A stretch of 64,000 nucleotides of DNA, from the NCBI GenBank assembly GCA_002749535.1, contig MZZL01000137.1, forward strand, positions 518,345 to 582,344, given 5' to 3'. Below are positions 1 to 13,446 of the stretch, piece by piece. The notes beneath the pieces are model-generated. The model was given only the letters and a program-made list of their open reading frames with translations, made no database searches and was not told where the DNA came from. The DNA is from Apophysomyces variabilis (taxonomy: Eukaryota; Mucoromycota; Mucoromycetes; Mucorales; Mucoraceae). Within the stretch, counting starts at the first letter, position 1; each line of letters starts with the position of its first letter. The position numbers and the translations under genes were made by a program.

Positions 1-3000
1 AGTTGAATCCAGCTCATCTTCGCTGTCAACAAACCATGGGTCAAACTGAGTTGTTTATCTTTTCATGCTCATTGAAAGCATGAAGCCTAGAAAAAGAAAA
101 GAAACGAGAAAGCAAACGGGAGTAGAGAAGTCTATCTTTCCAATCATGGTAATAAAAAATGGGTATCTCTCATTTGTTCCTTTTCAATGGTCATCCTACC
201 GAAGTAACTTACGTAGGTAGATAAGCCGTTCCGGGATTTTTGAACTGCAAGATTTTTTTATTTTTGATTTTGTGGACCTTGCCCTCTGAAGTAAGTAACA
301 GGTGTCAAAGATCAAATGACTCTTTCATGTCCAGAACTGCAACGGAGATTGTCAGGGCATCCCAAATGCTATCATGAGCCACCATTACGAAATACATCAT
401 CCTTGGTTAAACAATATCGTACATATGGTTTAAGTTCTTAAAAAAATAAACTTTACTTATTGTCTGATCGAAATTCTAACGGAAGCAAATGTTTCATGTT
501 GTATTACGTACAACATATTATGATATTTTTTCGGAGGGAGTCAAGGAGAGAACTATTTGTTAAGTGTGAAATGGTCAAATAAAAGACGGTCTTGATATGG
601 ATGGAGAACACTGTTCTGCTGTTAATACAGTTTGGAGTAGAACAGCATCATCAAATTACAACAAAAGGAGAAGGGAGCTCTGTGAGTAAAAGAGAGAGAG
701 AGAGAGAGAGTGTGTGTGTGTGTGTGTGTGCAAGCAGGCTACACAATTATGCAACCTATTGAGGGAAGAACAGGATCCAAAGGGGTCATGGGATGGTTTC
801 CTTTATTAATGTTTTAAGAAGAAAACGCCATTAGACATGGCACCATCTTGTACGTCCTACCAAGGAAACGCCAGGATCCACAAGGAGGGCGGACAGGAAG
901 CAATAAGGGAATCCAGACAAAAGATGCATCATTTGTCCCCTTATTTTCATACTGGTTTTGTTTTTCTCTTTTGGGCGCCAAATTAGATGCTTCGATAAGT
1001 ATCATGCGGACAGAAATAGAGATGCGCTGGAGTGGAAATCAACAAAAATTGGGGTTTTTATGCACGTTTACTTGTTACAGATCAACAGAAGACCATATAT
1101 GATCCTGCTAATCACATTAATATCATCAAAGTACAACTTGAATCTTAGACAAGTGAGATTGGAAATAAGATAGATGACAGACAGAACTGACATCATAGGC
1201 AGCAATGTCGGTTATGCGTGACTAAAAACTTTGTCAAAGTTATCTTTGTACAAAGGATGATACTTGGTGATAGTCATGGGAAATTGGCCTCACTCTCTCT
1301 ACGTGCCCGCCTCCTTCCTCCTTTGTTTTTATTTGGTATATATCCTATCTGACAGTAAGAAGGATTAGATTTCTCCCCCCCAAAAAAAATAGGATCAGAG
1401 ACTGATATCATATGTACTACTGTACCTATCAAAGCCATATAAAAACTCCTTTTCTTTCACAAGTCGTCGGTTTCCGTAAAAACCATAGTGACACTTTTGT
1501 TTCCAAGGCAAAGAAGTCAACAAATTCAATAAACCACGTTGAAACTATATCCAATATCAAAGTTGTAGTATTTCTTTTTTGGTGATGTGGTAGATACAAT
1601 GGCGTCTTACAAAAGATGTAATTGAGCAAGCCATATCTTTTTTGTTATGAAGATCAAGGACATTTGGTCAATGGCAGTTTGTATATGTCCCATTCTAAGC
1701 AGTACTTCGATTTCTTTTTCGGTATCTAGGTATGATGGATTTCAAGGATTTTTATCTCAAGGGACATTAGGATCCACATGAAAGAAGAAAAAAGCATCCT
1801 GACAAGGGGAGATGAAAGGGGCGGGTGATGTGGATTGGACAGATAACGACTTCCTTATTTTGGACACCTTTTGCCCACAAAGGTGATGTCCCTTCTTCCT
1901 ATATTTTTTTTTCCTTTTGGCGTTGTAAAAGGATTGACAACTATTCTATAACTAAAACAAATGGGTCCAGTAACTACAGTTCTCGCATTGTATTTATGCA
2001 ATGCATGCAGCTGGAATACTGTTACCATGGGACTACAGCATCTAGCCCATCGTCTGTGATATTCTTTTTTTCCTAGATCTAATGATTCATGTCTTTAGCC
2101 TGGGAAACAGGCTTATGTAGATGCATCAGCATGTTCAAAAAGAATTATAATCTTCTTCTCTTCCATGTTTACTAAATGATTGAGATGGCAGTCCTATGAA
2201 TCATACAAGTCAGTAGCAGCACTTGTAACTCATTTATGAAACAAATGGATAGGCCTGGAAAAGTTAAAAGATGTAAAAGGAGAGCAACAAGTAGCACAAA
2301 AGGAAGTGTATTGTTACACTCAATCACGGGGTGGAGGAAAAAAAGAGGAGATTTTCCGGCAGCTGATACGTTCCATAGTCCCACGCACGAACACACATAC
2401 GCTTTTCCGTTATAAATAAATAAACTGCCTTCCTTTTTTCGTGCTTCCTTCTCTTCTTTCCAATGAACTTCTCTTTGCATAAACTTCATAATAAAAACAT
2501 TATCGCACAGACAGAATCCACTCTTGTATGCACCGGCCGAGGCAAAAGTTATTGCCTTATCCATCGACGGTACTTCGAAACGAGCTGGTGTCCAGATTGT
2601 GGTCGCTCAAACCGTAAGAAATACGCATCTCTGACTTCAGCAATAACATACAACAATACATAAACATTATTACTTATCACCCTTATAGTGAGACATTGTC
2701 ATTGATAAGCCATCCCGTCTATTCATAAGAGAAAAAGACTAAACGCCTTTGTTTGTTTCCGCCTGTTTGTCTTATTGTAAAAGCATAATTTACTCATCAT
2801 CATCCAAAGTCCCAACCCTATTTCTAGATCCATCTTTTTTCACTTACAAACAAAACAACTAAAATAAAAAAAAAGTATTATCAAAGCCCATCAAAGTGGT
2901 ACAAAGATTTAATCTTTGTCAAATCTATTCTGTGAAGGAGAAAACAAAGACAGACTACTGGATCGTGCACATCACAAAATTGGGCATGATATTTTAGATT

Positions 3001-3043
3001 TCGGGTTATCATAAGAATATGGCGTCGAATGCGGTTTTTGCGT
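1..3043. other. Unassigned 3 kb before clpP
   Basis: I see no open frame here that resembles a known family and no spliced model I could support. The stretch is AT-rich with many short frames. It holds a compound microsatellite at 691-730 (listed separately). The last few hundred bases are the 3' side of the minus-strand clpP gene. A small lineage-specific gene or an RNA gene cannot be excluded from sequence alone. Confidence 0.5.
691..730. repeat. Compound microsatellite (AG)10(TG)10
   Basis: Ten AG units at 691-710 are followed directly by ten TG units at 711-730. This is a simple-sequence tract in non-coding DNA and is likely length-variable between strains. Confidence 0.95.
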
Positions 3044-4210
3044 CTAATCTTTCTTGGGTGCAGCCTCTTTTTGTTCCTTTCGCTTCTCCAACACCTTGTC
3101 AACCAATCCAAAATTCATGGCCTCTTCAGCAGTCATAAAATAATCTCTTTCTACCATTTTCTCTACAAAAAACATTTTCTTGTTAGCATCCTGATCTCTC
3201 CTTTTGCACAAATGTCTCTTTCTTTACCAATCGTTTCCACATCTCGAATGCCCGTGTGCTTTTGGTAGATTCTATTGAGCCTTTCTCGTACCCTTAAAAT
3301 CTCGCGTGCATGGATGGCAATATCAGATGCCTGGCCAGCGGCACCCCCTGATGGCTGATGCATCATGATGGAGCAATTGGGCAAGGCATAGCGTTTCCCT
3401 GCTTCACCTAAATTACAAATTTGAGCATAACCCTTCTCATTATTCTTTCATTTAAATAAATTTGAAAGAAGCAATGTCATCCATATCTTCCATACCTGCT
3501 GCCAACAAAAGAGATGCCATAGAACATGCTTGACCATTACACAAGGTCGAAACAGGCGATTGAATATACTATATCAAGGTCCCATCCAATTTTGTACCAT
3601 TGTTAGTCAACTAACCCTCTTTGGCATGCTTATGAAAAAATGAAACATCTTGTACCTGCATCTATATCAACATTAAGCATCAGTTTCTTAGATCTCTTTC
3701 AGACTAACTTACAGTATCATATATCGCCATACCTGCGGTGACACTGCCACCTGGTGAGTTGATATAGAGATTAATCTGTTCCGTAGGGTTCTCAGCCTCG
3801 AGAAAGAGTAATTGCGCCACAATGATGGAAGCCATATTATCCTCCACCTTAGCCATACGAACCAATTCCATGGGGTAAGTCTTGCAAAGAATAAAAGAGG
3901 AATAACTTACAGGGCCATTTAAACAAATAATGCGTTCCTTGAGTAACCGAGAGAAAATATCATATGAACGTTCACCACGCCCCTACAATTTGTTTATACT
4001 TAGTTTCAACATTATTTTGTGACATCAATACATTACAGTCTGTTCAACCACAAAAGGAATCAACGCTTGGGCATGATAAGCATGTCCGGCATTTCGCGTC
4101 GGTAAAATCTGCCAGAGAGGTTGAGCATGAAGCCTCGAGCAATTAGCCTTTTTTGATAATCTTACACGATTCAGAAGAGGAGATGACTTGGTCAAGACAC
4201 GAGAGAGCAT
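3044..4210 (-). CDS. clpP: Mitochondrial ATP-dependent Clp protease proteolytic subunit
   Basis: ClpP forms the serine-protease chamber that works with ClpX in the mitochondrial matrix. My seven-exon model (4210-4037, 3982-3911, 3847-3713, 3661-3656, 3568-3496, 3407-3228, 3162-3044) keeps phase throughout and gives 252 residues. The first ~50 residues are basic and hydroxylated, like a mitochondrial presequence; then LIPFVVEQT starts the ClpP fold. Visible motifs are [18 protein letters not shown], the serine region [14 protein letters not shown] and the histidine region MMHQPSGG. The C-terminus ends in a charged tail. The fourth exon is only 6 nt (ATGCAG) and supplies the Met-Gln that ClpPs have after AIYDT. 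Saccharomyces lacks ClpP, but several other fungi keep it. Family identity is certain; the exact splice sites are inferred. Confidence 0.93.
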
Positions 4211-5831
4211 AAGTGAGAAGTAAAAAGCTAGGAAATGGCTGCAGAGTTTAGTCTTTGTGCGTCATGTTCCTTCCCGTAATGCTGCCAATCTATTTTGATT
4301 GGCGCATTTTAAACAACGAATCGAAAAAGCATCACGGATACATACGTGCACGTTACAGGGACCTATTACACCAATACATTCGTAAGGGAAGAAAAAGCTA
4401 TGTATAGTGAAACGTCAGAGTTTATAGTTTTGTGCAAAAATTGTTGCTGGTTTCTTTCGACTGCTCTCACCATGGGAGCTTATAGCTCCACGTTGCTTAG
4501 TATGTAATTGCCATCTGGAGAACACATGTCTTGGACGAAACTGTTTCTCTACTGTCATAGGCGCATTACAGCCCTAACTGAAGGGAAGTAGTCTGATCCA
4601 TTGAAGCCTTTTACCATTCATCAAGCATTTACTAAGTACAAAAACCCATCCACCAAAAGCATTATCAGCTACATAATCAGCGTATCGATTTAACGAGATG
4701 GGCCCTAACTATAATTCCTGACAACCACAATGGACCGAGGTCTACTCTGAAGGTGGGAAAGAAGCATAGGTCATGTCAAGATGTATGGATATCAATGAAG
4801 CACGTGCAATTTCAGCGCGTAACGCGAATACGGCGCAGTAGAGTTTGATACAAATATCTTTGTGTAAAGCAGAATTAAGACGAATTTTTCTATGCCACTG
4901 ATTCTATGAATGGCAAATAGCGTTTTAATGAGCCCCAGAAATACAGAGCTACTTGATCATAATATCCGTCAGCACTTTCGTTTGCCAGGTGCTGTTTATC
5001 TCGACTAAATCAATCTGCACTACGCCGATGCTATGCAGTGCGGCGATGACATTTGTGTTTTATACGTTCACTAGTCTTTCAATTTGGTCATTCAAGCTGA
5101 CAATCAGCGGCTAAAGTAAAATTTAGCAATTTTGATGCGCTTTAATCATTTGATACTTGATGATGAAGTTCCCCTCAGCATTGGCCACATTTTCGTCCTT
5201 TATGCTTTTTGCCAGAAACCACGCAATCTTCCTTTTTTGTTCATTAATTTCTCCGCACCAATAATTCCCAGCAAGCGGCATCTCCGATTTCAACCCTGTT
5301 CTGCCAAGACTCGAAGGTTTCCTATTCTAAGCCGCGTGACAGACAATTAAAAACAGAAGGTAAGCTGAACAAGAGCAAATAGACCTACCAATACAATTGT
5401 AATAGTGAAGGGCTATTGTTTGTAATAATAGCTTGAATGCAAGGATTGGGAGACAAAAGAATCGCCTGTGCGTGGATATTGTAGTGGTTGTAAGTCTAAA
5501 ACAATTTGATGTTGAAAATTTTATACACAGCAAGTTCTGTTTAAATTTGTTTCCTTTTTTTTGTTGCCAAAATAGTCATCACCAGCGAAACAAGGTCGAA
5601 ACGACTCTCTTTCCTTTTTATCTATATCATTTTTAAAATACAAGTCCCCTGAATCCACACTTAAAGTGACATAAAGGGAAAAGAAGACGAGTGTATGATA
5701 ATCTTACTATCGTATCTAGCCGAGATCGGATTTCTTTGAACATAAAACAGAGAAAAAGAAAAAAAAAATAAGTCTATATTTCCTTGAAAGTTGTTAAAAG
5801 CGGGGAAATTTTCCACAAAAGAAGAAAAAAT
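4211..5831. other. Intergenic region between clpP and the Zn2Cys6 gene
   Basis: This 1.6 kb lies between two divergent genes, so it should contain both promoters. Only short frames without family resemblance are present, and no RNA gene or repeat was recognised. Confidence 0.5.
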
Positions 5832-8800
5832 ATGTCGAATAGCGGAGACGATGGTAATGCCAAACGACAAAGGGTTAGCCGAGCATGGTATGTAAAAAGC
5901 GATTCATGGAGGGTAATGGAATTTATTTACCTATTTAAACAATTAGCGATTTGTGTCGTCGCAAAAAGATTAAATGTGATGGTACCGTTCCCATTTGCAG
6001 CAATTGTCAAGCTTTCAACCTGGAATGTAGTTACAGAGATACCACCAAAAAGGTGACCTTTGGCTAGTCTTGTAATATCAATCGTATTTATTCTTTCAAC
6101 CTATGCTGTTATCTAGAGGGGGCCACCGAAGGGTTACATAGAAGCCATCGAAAATCGCCTGTACAAGCTGGAAAACGTATTGGAAGAGTTAGCGAAAGAA
6201 GATAATCCAAAGTCGAAAGCGCTACTTGCCGAACTTTATGCCCCTTTAGAAACGGCAACAGGCGAGCGAATCTGCACCAGGCCCGTTCGCCGCCATCAAC
6301 GCGAAGATCGCAATCGTGTTTTTCATTGGCAACACCCAATGGACAAATCAGGAAAAGCCAAATCGAGGTCAAAGGCCGAGATTCGATCCAACTCAACCTC
6401 AAGATCACCTCAAAGTTCTTTCCTTGATGATCCCCCTTTGACTTATGCCGATGAAGGAGAGATGTCTGCAGACGACCGTACCAATGACAATACAGGGCAA
6501 TTATCTATGGATGAGAATGGCCAGGTTAGGTACCTGGGGAAGTCCTCTGGTTTCTATCTGCTGCAAAATAGTCGAACCTACCAAAATGGAGCGTTCCATT
6601 TGTCTGTTTACGGGCATAGATCGACCGGCACACGAAACGCGTCCCCGGCCAGTCCACTCGAACTACCACCCAACGATCTTTCCATGCACCTTATCAAGTT
6701 ATACTTCAAGTATTTTTATCCTTCATTACCCCTCTTTTACAAAAAACGCCTGTTCTCCTCCGTGGTTCAGCCGATTGAGCCCGTGTCACCTCTCCTACTG
6801 AATGCTATTTATGCTGTAGCTTCACGTATCTCTCCTGATGTACGAGTCAGGTCCGATCCTACTTCGGCCGATACAGCCGGTGACATATTTTTCGAACGAG
6901 CGAAAGCTTTACTGGATGATTACTGTGATCTGCCGAGGATATCAACCGTTCAAGCACTACTATTATTGGCCACCCACCAACACGGTGCGATGAAGTCCGC
7001 CCGTGCATGGTTATATAGCGGCATGGTAAAATGAAAAAGGAAACTAAGCAAACAAACTATTCCAAGCACTCATGCAATACAACCCATCTTCAAACTTTAT
7101 AGGCTATTCGAATGGCACAAGATCTTGGTTTGCATCGAAACTGTGATCAGTGGAACATCCCTCCCGATGAACGGGAACGGCGTAAACGCGTTTTCTGGTG
7201 CTGTTTCATAGTTGATCGACTGACAAGTGCAGCCTATGGACGTTCATCCACGTTTGAAGAAAGAGATTGCGACGTCCCTTTTCCCACAGTAGATGATGAC
7301 GAGGAAATTAAACTAGACAACCCTGCTGATTCCACACGACCCCCGGTACGGCTTCTGGATATATTCGTCAATTCTATAAAGATATGCGATATTCTTGGTC
7401 ATGTATTGCGCAATCTGTACTATGCAAAATCGTTCAATAACGTATCCATGCAACATATGGACCATGTTCTTTCATCGCTCAATAGAGAGCTCACCAACTG
7501 GTACAACAACCTCCCACCGTCATTACAGTATAAAATAACTGATCCGGCGCAAGGTGAATCTACGCAAGATGCCCCGTTACCCGTTTGTGAAATGCACATG
7601 ATTTATTATACTACCGTCATATTACTCCACCGAACATTTGTCCCTGGACCCAAACAATCCGCATCCTTCACGTCCTTTCCATCCAGCGATATATGTACAT
7701 CTGCCGCCAAATCGATTTTAAGCATTGTCAATGAAATGCTTGTGGAGGACAAATTGAAATATGTGTTGAACTATGCCATCTATTATATCTTCACTGCAGG
7801 AATCATATTCTTAAAATTAGCGTCTTCCACAGACGAACAAAAGGCACTGGGTGCCAAGATCAGTCTCAACAAGATCATGCGAGCGTTGGACGAAATCGAA
7901 GGCACCTGGGTCGCCGCTGCAAAAAGCTGTAATCTTCTTGGTGATCTTGCTGGCTTGCGCGATATCAATTTAGAGTTTGGCGTTCCGGAGAAGGGGATGG
8001 TGACTAAAGAGACGCCTAGCACACCCCAGTCCAACGCGGAATCATTGTCCGTATTACCTGGGAATGAGAAACCAGACAGAGCGCTGCCTTCTTCCATAGA
8101 TCAATGGCCACCTTCTCCAGTCACCTCAGTCAACACATCCCAAAACACACGCTATTCTGACCTAAACGTCGACAATAACTATGACTATATGACTTCGATG
8201 ACACAGCCCAATCTACGCAATAATACTAATAATGTGCTCTCTGCATCTCATTCGTCCTCGACGTGGGCCACGACCTCCTATAACTCGCAGAATCGCAGCT
8301 ATATGGCAGCGATAGGGACGACGCCTACGATGGACCCATTTGCAGCGCCGGATACGATTCCGGGACCGTCTCAGCGCCAGTTCGATCCGCTTGGCGCCGC
8401 CTTCTGGGGAGTTCCTTCCTCACTAGATATGAATGAATGGAATAATTACATAGGCACACAAGGCTCCTTGGGGCAGCCACTGAATACGCATCCCAACTCG
8501 TTACAACAGCAACCACTGATTCCCTCCAACGAATTTTCGCCTATGCAACCATCAAGACCACCCTTTTCTTTACTCCCCACAGGTTTAGACAATGCAATCG
8601 CCTCCTCACGGAATCTCCTCCACACGGACCAGCAAGTCGATGTGCTCTCTGGCATATCCATGCCACTGAACTTACCTAACTCACCCACCACAAGTTCTTT
8701 ACTGGGTTTATTGAATAATCAAGGTAGCGCTGAGAATGGTAGACCTACACATAATGCCGTGGGAAGAGCAGTGTCATCATCCAAGGTAGATGGCCAGCCG

Positions 8801-8842
8801 AGCAATGAAAAGGCAGATACAACTGGCTTGATTTATTGGTAG
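5832..8842 (+). CDS. Zn2Cys6 transcription factor with fungal-specific TF domain
   Basis: This is a nuclear DNA-binding regulator. Four exons (5832-5887, 5947-6052, 6117-7025, 7103-8842) join in phase to give 936 residues. The binuclear zinc cluster, about residues 19-46, is split by intron 1 inside its first cysteine codon: CDLCRRKKIKCDG followed by CSNC and C. A basic linker (KKRGPPKGYIEAIENRLYKL) and a short coiled coil follow, as is usual for these dimeric factors. The fungal_trans middle domain is recognisable around RMAQDLGLHRNCDQW and RRKRVFWCCFIVDRLTSAAYGR. The last ~270 residues are low-complexity, rich in Ser, Asn, Gln and Pro, and look like an activation region. The start is the first Met before the cluster. 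Related mucoralean proteins are often annotated as XlnR-like, but the target genes cannot be told from sequence. Confidence 0.92.
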
Positions 8843-8986
8843 CATGTTGGAAAAACAAAAGAATTTGAAGTTTCCCTATTCCTTCATCCTTGCCCTCTTT
8901 TTCCCTTCCTTTTCTACTATTTCCCTTTAGTATTGAAACACTTCTTTTTGTACACATATTGATTCCTTTGAGCATGCAGCATCAGT

Positions 8987-9013
8987 AAAAAAAAAAAAAA
9001 AAAAAAAAAAAAA
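8987..9013. repeat. Poly-A tract (27 A)
   Basis: An uninterrupted run of 27 A lies in the short 3' interval between two convergent genes. Homopolymers this long are error-prone in pyrosequencing assemblies, so the exact length is uncertain. Confidence 0.8.
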
Positions 9014-9110
9014 GGTAAGGTATATTCAACACAAGCCAAAACCAAAAAAAGAAAAAGCAACGAAATAGTGTACAGTGAAAGAAAAAAAAAATGGAGGAAC
9101 AACAAGTCTA

Positions 9111-11666
9111 TTAGGAGCGCTTTTTACCGCCTAGAGATACGTGCTGAGGAATGGAATAGCTTTGGATGAAACCCAGTAAAGATATTAATGCGATGAGGTA
9201 GTAAACGAAATGTCTGTCCCATGGATAGGGATTTCCCTCTCTCAGCGAAAGGGACCAAAGTGTACCACCAACAGCGGGGCCTATACAAACCGATTTAGTT
9301 TTCTCTAATTTTGAACACTCTTTGAATCTAGTTTTACCTAAGGAACGCACAAAGGCTAGGACAGAAAGACATACACTACAAGAGAGGGAAAAAAAGAAAA
9401 GGGGTCAGTCAATCATGCTATGAAAACAGATCCAAGACTTTCTGGTCCAAGGAAAAATAAGGGAAACCTACCCATTGACTGTGCCCAAGATTTCTGGCGC
9501 GGCGGAATTGCTCGTCTATCAGTTCAAACAAAATCAAGAACGGGTTAACGGCTATTTCAATGAGAATATTTTCGTGGGGATTACCATGATCATGTAACTT
9601 GTGAATGAGAAGCAATTTCCGCAATATCGTAGGAAAAGAAGGATAAAGTAGGCGCCCTTGAACAGCCAGGGGTGTGATGCTGGATCCACTATATGCATAC
9701 TTATCCAGTGTTTCCAAGTGGACAATTCTGGAAACAGAACATAAACGAATATGAACAAGATCATTGAAAAACGCGTGAGCGTCAATGTGGAGAAGTAACG
9801 CGAGACTTTTGGGAAAACGACGAACTGGAGAAAGATTTGCTGAATGCCCGTCAGCGTGTATGCTTCAGCGACTTCGGTCGTATCTTGCCCAAGACCACCA
9901 ACAGCGATAGGTGCAGAGAAAAACAAGGGTAAGATTTCGTCAAATACGAGTGATTGGAAAGCAAACATGCTATCAAAAAAAAAGGGTTTAGATAACCTGA
10001 ACATCACCACCAAGGAGAACATGACCATCGAAAAAAGGGAAAATGCTCATCGTAACTTACGCGTAACCAATGATAACGGCATAGGAAGCCCTGGTGATCT
10101 GCCTGAGCTTGGATGAATTTTTGACCGGCGCGTTGTCTGCTTCTTCTTGCTCTTCATCTTCCATGCTGGATAACAAGGCAGTACGCTCGTTATGACGGTT
10201 TTTCTTGGCATTACGTTGAATAATCGCCGGATTTGTTTCCTCTAGATAGAAATAACCAAGAAGAAAGCCACAGAAAGAGCCAATGGCCGAAACAAAGCAA
10301 GGCAGGAAGTAAGGATAATCCTTCAGAAATTGGACATTGCCAAACAAGTTTGGGAAATGTTCGGCTGGTTTACAGAGATAACCACCTGATGAAGAGAAAA
10401 AGAAAAAGAGTCAGCTGTGACGAACAAAATGACGGGCTGTGCTAGTCTTCTTTTCATTTTACCTATGGCTGGACCTGCAAATGACCAAGGAACGATGAAC
10501 CTTGTCTATTAGTAACGCATGCAGCCAGTCTACCACTCTTTTTTCTTTTTTTTTTTCCTTTTCATTGAAACTTACCAGCTATTGAAATTGTTAATAAAAT
10601 AAAAGAAACACAATTAGCATCGATGTTTATGAGTTGCAAGTTTCTTAAGTTGAAGAAACGTACCAATTAGGCCAATACCCCAACAAAAACCAAAGACAGA
10701 GAAAGCGGCCGCTCTGTTGGTCTCGTCCGTGATTTCGGTTACCATAGATCTTGCCACACCACTATTGCCTAATGGAGATATATCAAAGTTAATCGCATGG
10801 TCAGATGTTAATATACATGCTCCATCAAGCTTTTGTACCATTGACGATGCCACAAATAGCTCGCGAACCCAAAGCCCACCATAGATTCTTGCTTAGACCA
10901 AAACAACATGTGGAAACAGTGTTGCCAATCTAAAGAAAAAAAATAAGATATAGGTCATTTTTGTGGATCCATTAGCTATTCAAACGTTCAATGGTTTGAA
11001 TTGCATCTGCTTTTCTGTTTTTGTTTAATAATATAAAAGCGAAATTTGGGACTCACAAGACCAGTTAGCATCACAGGTCGTCTACCGCGACGGTCCGAAA
11101 ATCTGCCCCACGGAATGGCAGTGAAGAATTGGCAAATAAAGAAAATCGAAGCTACCCACCACCAGAAAAAAAAATAAAAAAATAAAATATGATTAATGGC
11201 TGTTCTTTCTTTGCTCCATTGTACAGGAAATTCTGGTGAGGTATATAAAAGGAAAAAAAAAAGATAGCGGACACACTTACTGATCCATCCGGCATATCGA
11301 CCGATTTCTGTTTCGTCGTTTGTGATATGGAAATCCTTGATCTAAGTTTATTTTGGTGTAACGGATAATAAGTCAGAACAAATGTTCGTCTTCTTGCTTT
11401 TTTATCCAAAAATAAAGAAAAGCAAATGGATTCTTTACCATGAAATAGATAAACGGGAATAAGATGGTGGAGGTGAGCGGGTCACTGAACAATACAATGC
11501 CAATGATAAGCATTTGTAACTTAGGCAATGGCGTTGGTGGGGTGTTTAAAGCGTGATCGGCGTTGGTATCATTGGAAGATAGACTCAATGCTTCTTCGTC
11601 ATACAGATGCCTCTTTCTTTGTTTAGGTGATGATGAATTGCTATGTGGATAAGCTTTGTCAGCCAT
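9111..11666 (-). CDS. MFS transporter (YCR023C/ZIF-like, MFS_1)
   Basis: This is a predicted proton-coupled membrane carrier. The start is the Met at 11666-11664 (MADKAYPHSNSSS), and the stop TAA is at 9111. After a ~60-residue Ser/Thr-rich cytosolic N-terminus the first membrane helix begins near LPKLQMLIIGIVLFSDPLTS. Exons then give the signature loop WGRFSDRRGRRPVMLTG between helices 2 and 3, then GNIGVARSMVTEITDETNRA, AAAFSVFGFCWGIGLIGP and a long central loop (EETNPAIIQRNAKKNRH plus an acidic stretch). Further helices run to the C-terminus. The gene has about ten short introns, and not every junction was resolved. It resembles fungal YCR023C-type and plant zinc-induced-facilitator carriers more than DHA drug pumps. 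The substrate is unknown. It converges with the transcription factor gene. Confidence 0.85.
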
Positions 11667-11685
11667 GGTCTGAAGACAAAGAAGA

Positions 11686-11690
<5 letters not shown>

Positions 11691-11720
<30 letters not shown>
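11691..11720. repeat. (GA)n microsatellite upstream of the MFS gene
   Basis: About fifteen GA units lie just 5' of the minus-strand MFS start codon, in its likely promoter or 5' UTR. Confidence 0.85.
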
Positions 11721-11721
<1 letters not shown>

Positions 11722-13446
11722 AGGGCGGGATGGATCAAATGGGAGAAAAGGAAAAAACGAGCTTCGGTAAAAAGTTTGAGTCACCTTTCGATTGTGACTT
11801 TATTCAAAGCTGGCCATAACGATGACTCTTGCCCAGTCATAACTCGATATATTACAATGTTTTTTTTGGTATTCTTTTCTGGACTCTGTAACACAGTTCA
11901 TTAAATTATCTTAGTCTGCGTGGATGTTTGTTTTGCAACCAGATCTTTTCTGTCACAAGATGCAAGTTATCCATTCCTTGGGTGTGGGCAAGGATTGGGA
12001 TGCATTGCAGGAAAAACTGCGCCACGGTATATTTTTGCCCTGGAAATTGAGTCTGAGTGACAACTTGGCCAAGTCCCGATGTGTCCAATTAAGATCGCTT
12101 ACTAACCAAGCTATGTTTAGCAAAAAAGAAACTTAATGCTATAATGGACTCGCATTGCCCAAAAATGTGCGCAGCAATATGATTTCGCACACCGCATGCA
12201 CTTAATTATAACAGCCTATTGACGCACGTTCTTTCATGGGATAAACTTATAATGAGAAAGTCGTCCAAAGAGGGAAGACAGGACGGAATACAAAGCAGTT
12301 AGAGAAAAAGTTCTCTTTCTTATTCGTGACAGTGGACATGCTGATCCAAATAAACGGAACCACACAAACCCTTTTTTTTTTTGGGAGTTTAAATCCTCTT
12401 CTTTTGGTATACCCCGCATTCAAACAAAGGTCGACTGTCATTGTGTCTGCCTTGTCCAACACGCAGCCCCTCTCCATTTAGCTTGAAAACATATAAAGAT
12501 GCAGTAGCACGACTCTATCTAGTGTTGTTAGGCTGTCCTGACTTATGTGATAAGAAAGGGCATCGTTATAAAGTAGATGATAAATAGATGTTCCGCTGGT
12601 AAGAACAGAAAGCAGACTTATGTTCATCGTTCATGCCAAGGCTACGGGAAATGTAATCTGTACGTTTTACAGAGATTTTCGCTGTATGCTTGTTTTAATG
12701 GAAGAATCGTCTATGTAAATGACGATTTCTGTAATGCCATGGATGTGCTGATAGGATTATGAAAGATAGAGAGAGAGAGAGGGAGGAGGGAGAGGGACAC
12801 TTCCATTTAATGAATATGAGTCATGTTTAATGAAACCCGCCAAAATTGGGAAGGGGGAGGGAAGGGCCTGTGAGAGATGAGAGAGAGGAAGACAAAAAGA
12901 GATAGGTGTGCATTTAAGGTTTTGGGTAGTTAAAGGTTTTCTCACCCATTAAAGAAACAAGGGCCCAGGATTCCCAAAGTTTGTTAGCAGGATTCAATGA
13001 AAGGGGAATATCTATCTTTCTCTCTCTCTCTCTCCCGCTTAGCCATACCCGAAGAGGGAGCCCTCCTGTCGATCGAATCCACATTGGGGTTTCCCCAAGT
13101 TGTAGGATACTACGAGCTGTCATGGATAAGTTGTGAGACAGACAGAGGTAATCCTTGAACCGCTCCCCACACCTTCGGGACCTCTTTGCCATCCACGTGC
13201 TATTTGTCTTACAAGATTGACCCATCCCGAGGCGGGGCCGTCGTCTTCCTAGGATGATGGTACCAAATCCATACCGTTTATATAATTACTTCCTAACCAT
13301 TGTTACAACTCAGGATCATTATCCTTTTACTCTTCTTCTTCTTCATCATCCCCTTTTTTTTCTTTTCTCTATTGTTTCGTCACAAAACCTTTTTTTTGTT
13401 TTCCTCCTTTTTCTTTTTCATTTTTATCCTTTAGCGCCTCTGAACA
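11721..13446. other. Intergenic 1.7 kb upstream of the repeat-protein gene
   Basis: I see no supported gene. The stretch has purine-rich and pyrimidine-rich runs (GA-rich near 12,760-12,900, CT-rich at 13,015-13,035, and T-rich with many CTT units at 13,320-13,440). The last of these is the likely promoter and leader of the gene starting at 13447. A small frame at 11924-12136 has no family resemblance. Confidence 0.5.

Noticed and set aside
2172..2564. 130-aa minus-strand open frame with a hydrophobic stretch
   Set aside because: No family resemblance, no splice context, and composition like the surrounding non-coding DNA.
13040..13110. tRNA-like string (GTCGATCGAATCC)
   Set aside because: No acceptor or D-arm partner and no anticodon stem could be folded around it on either strand.
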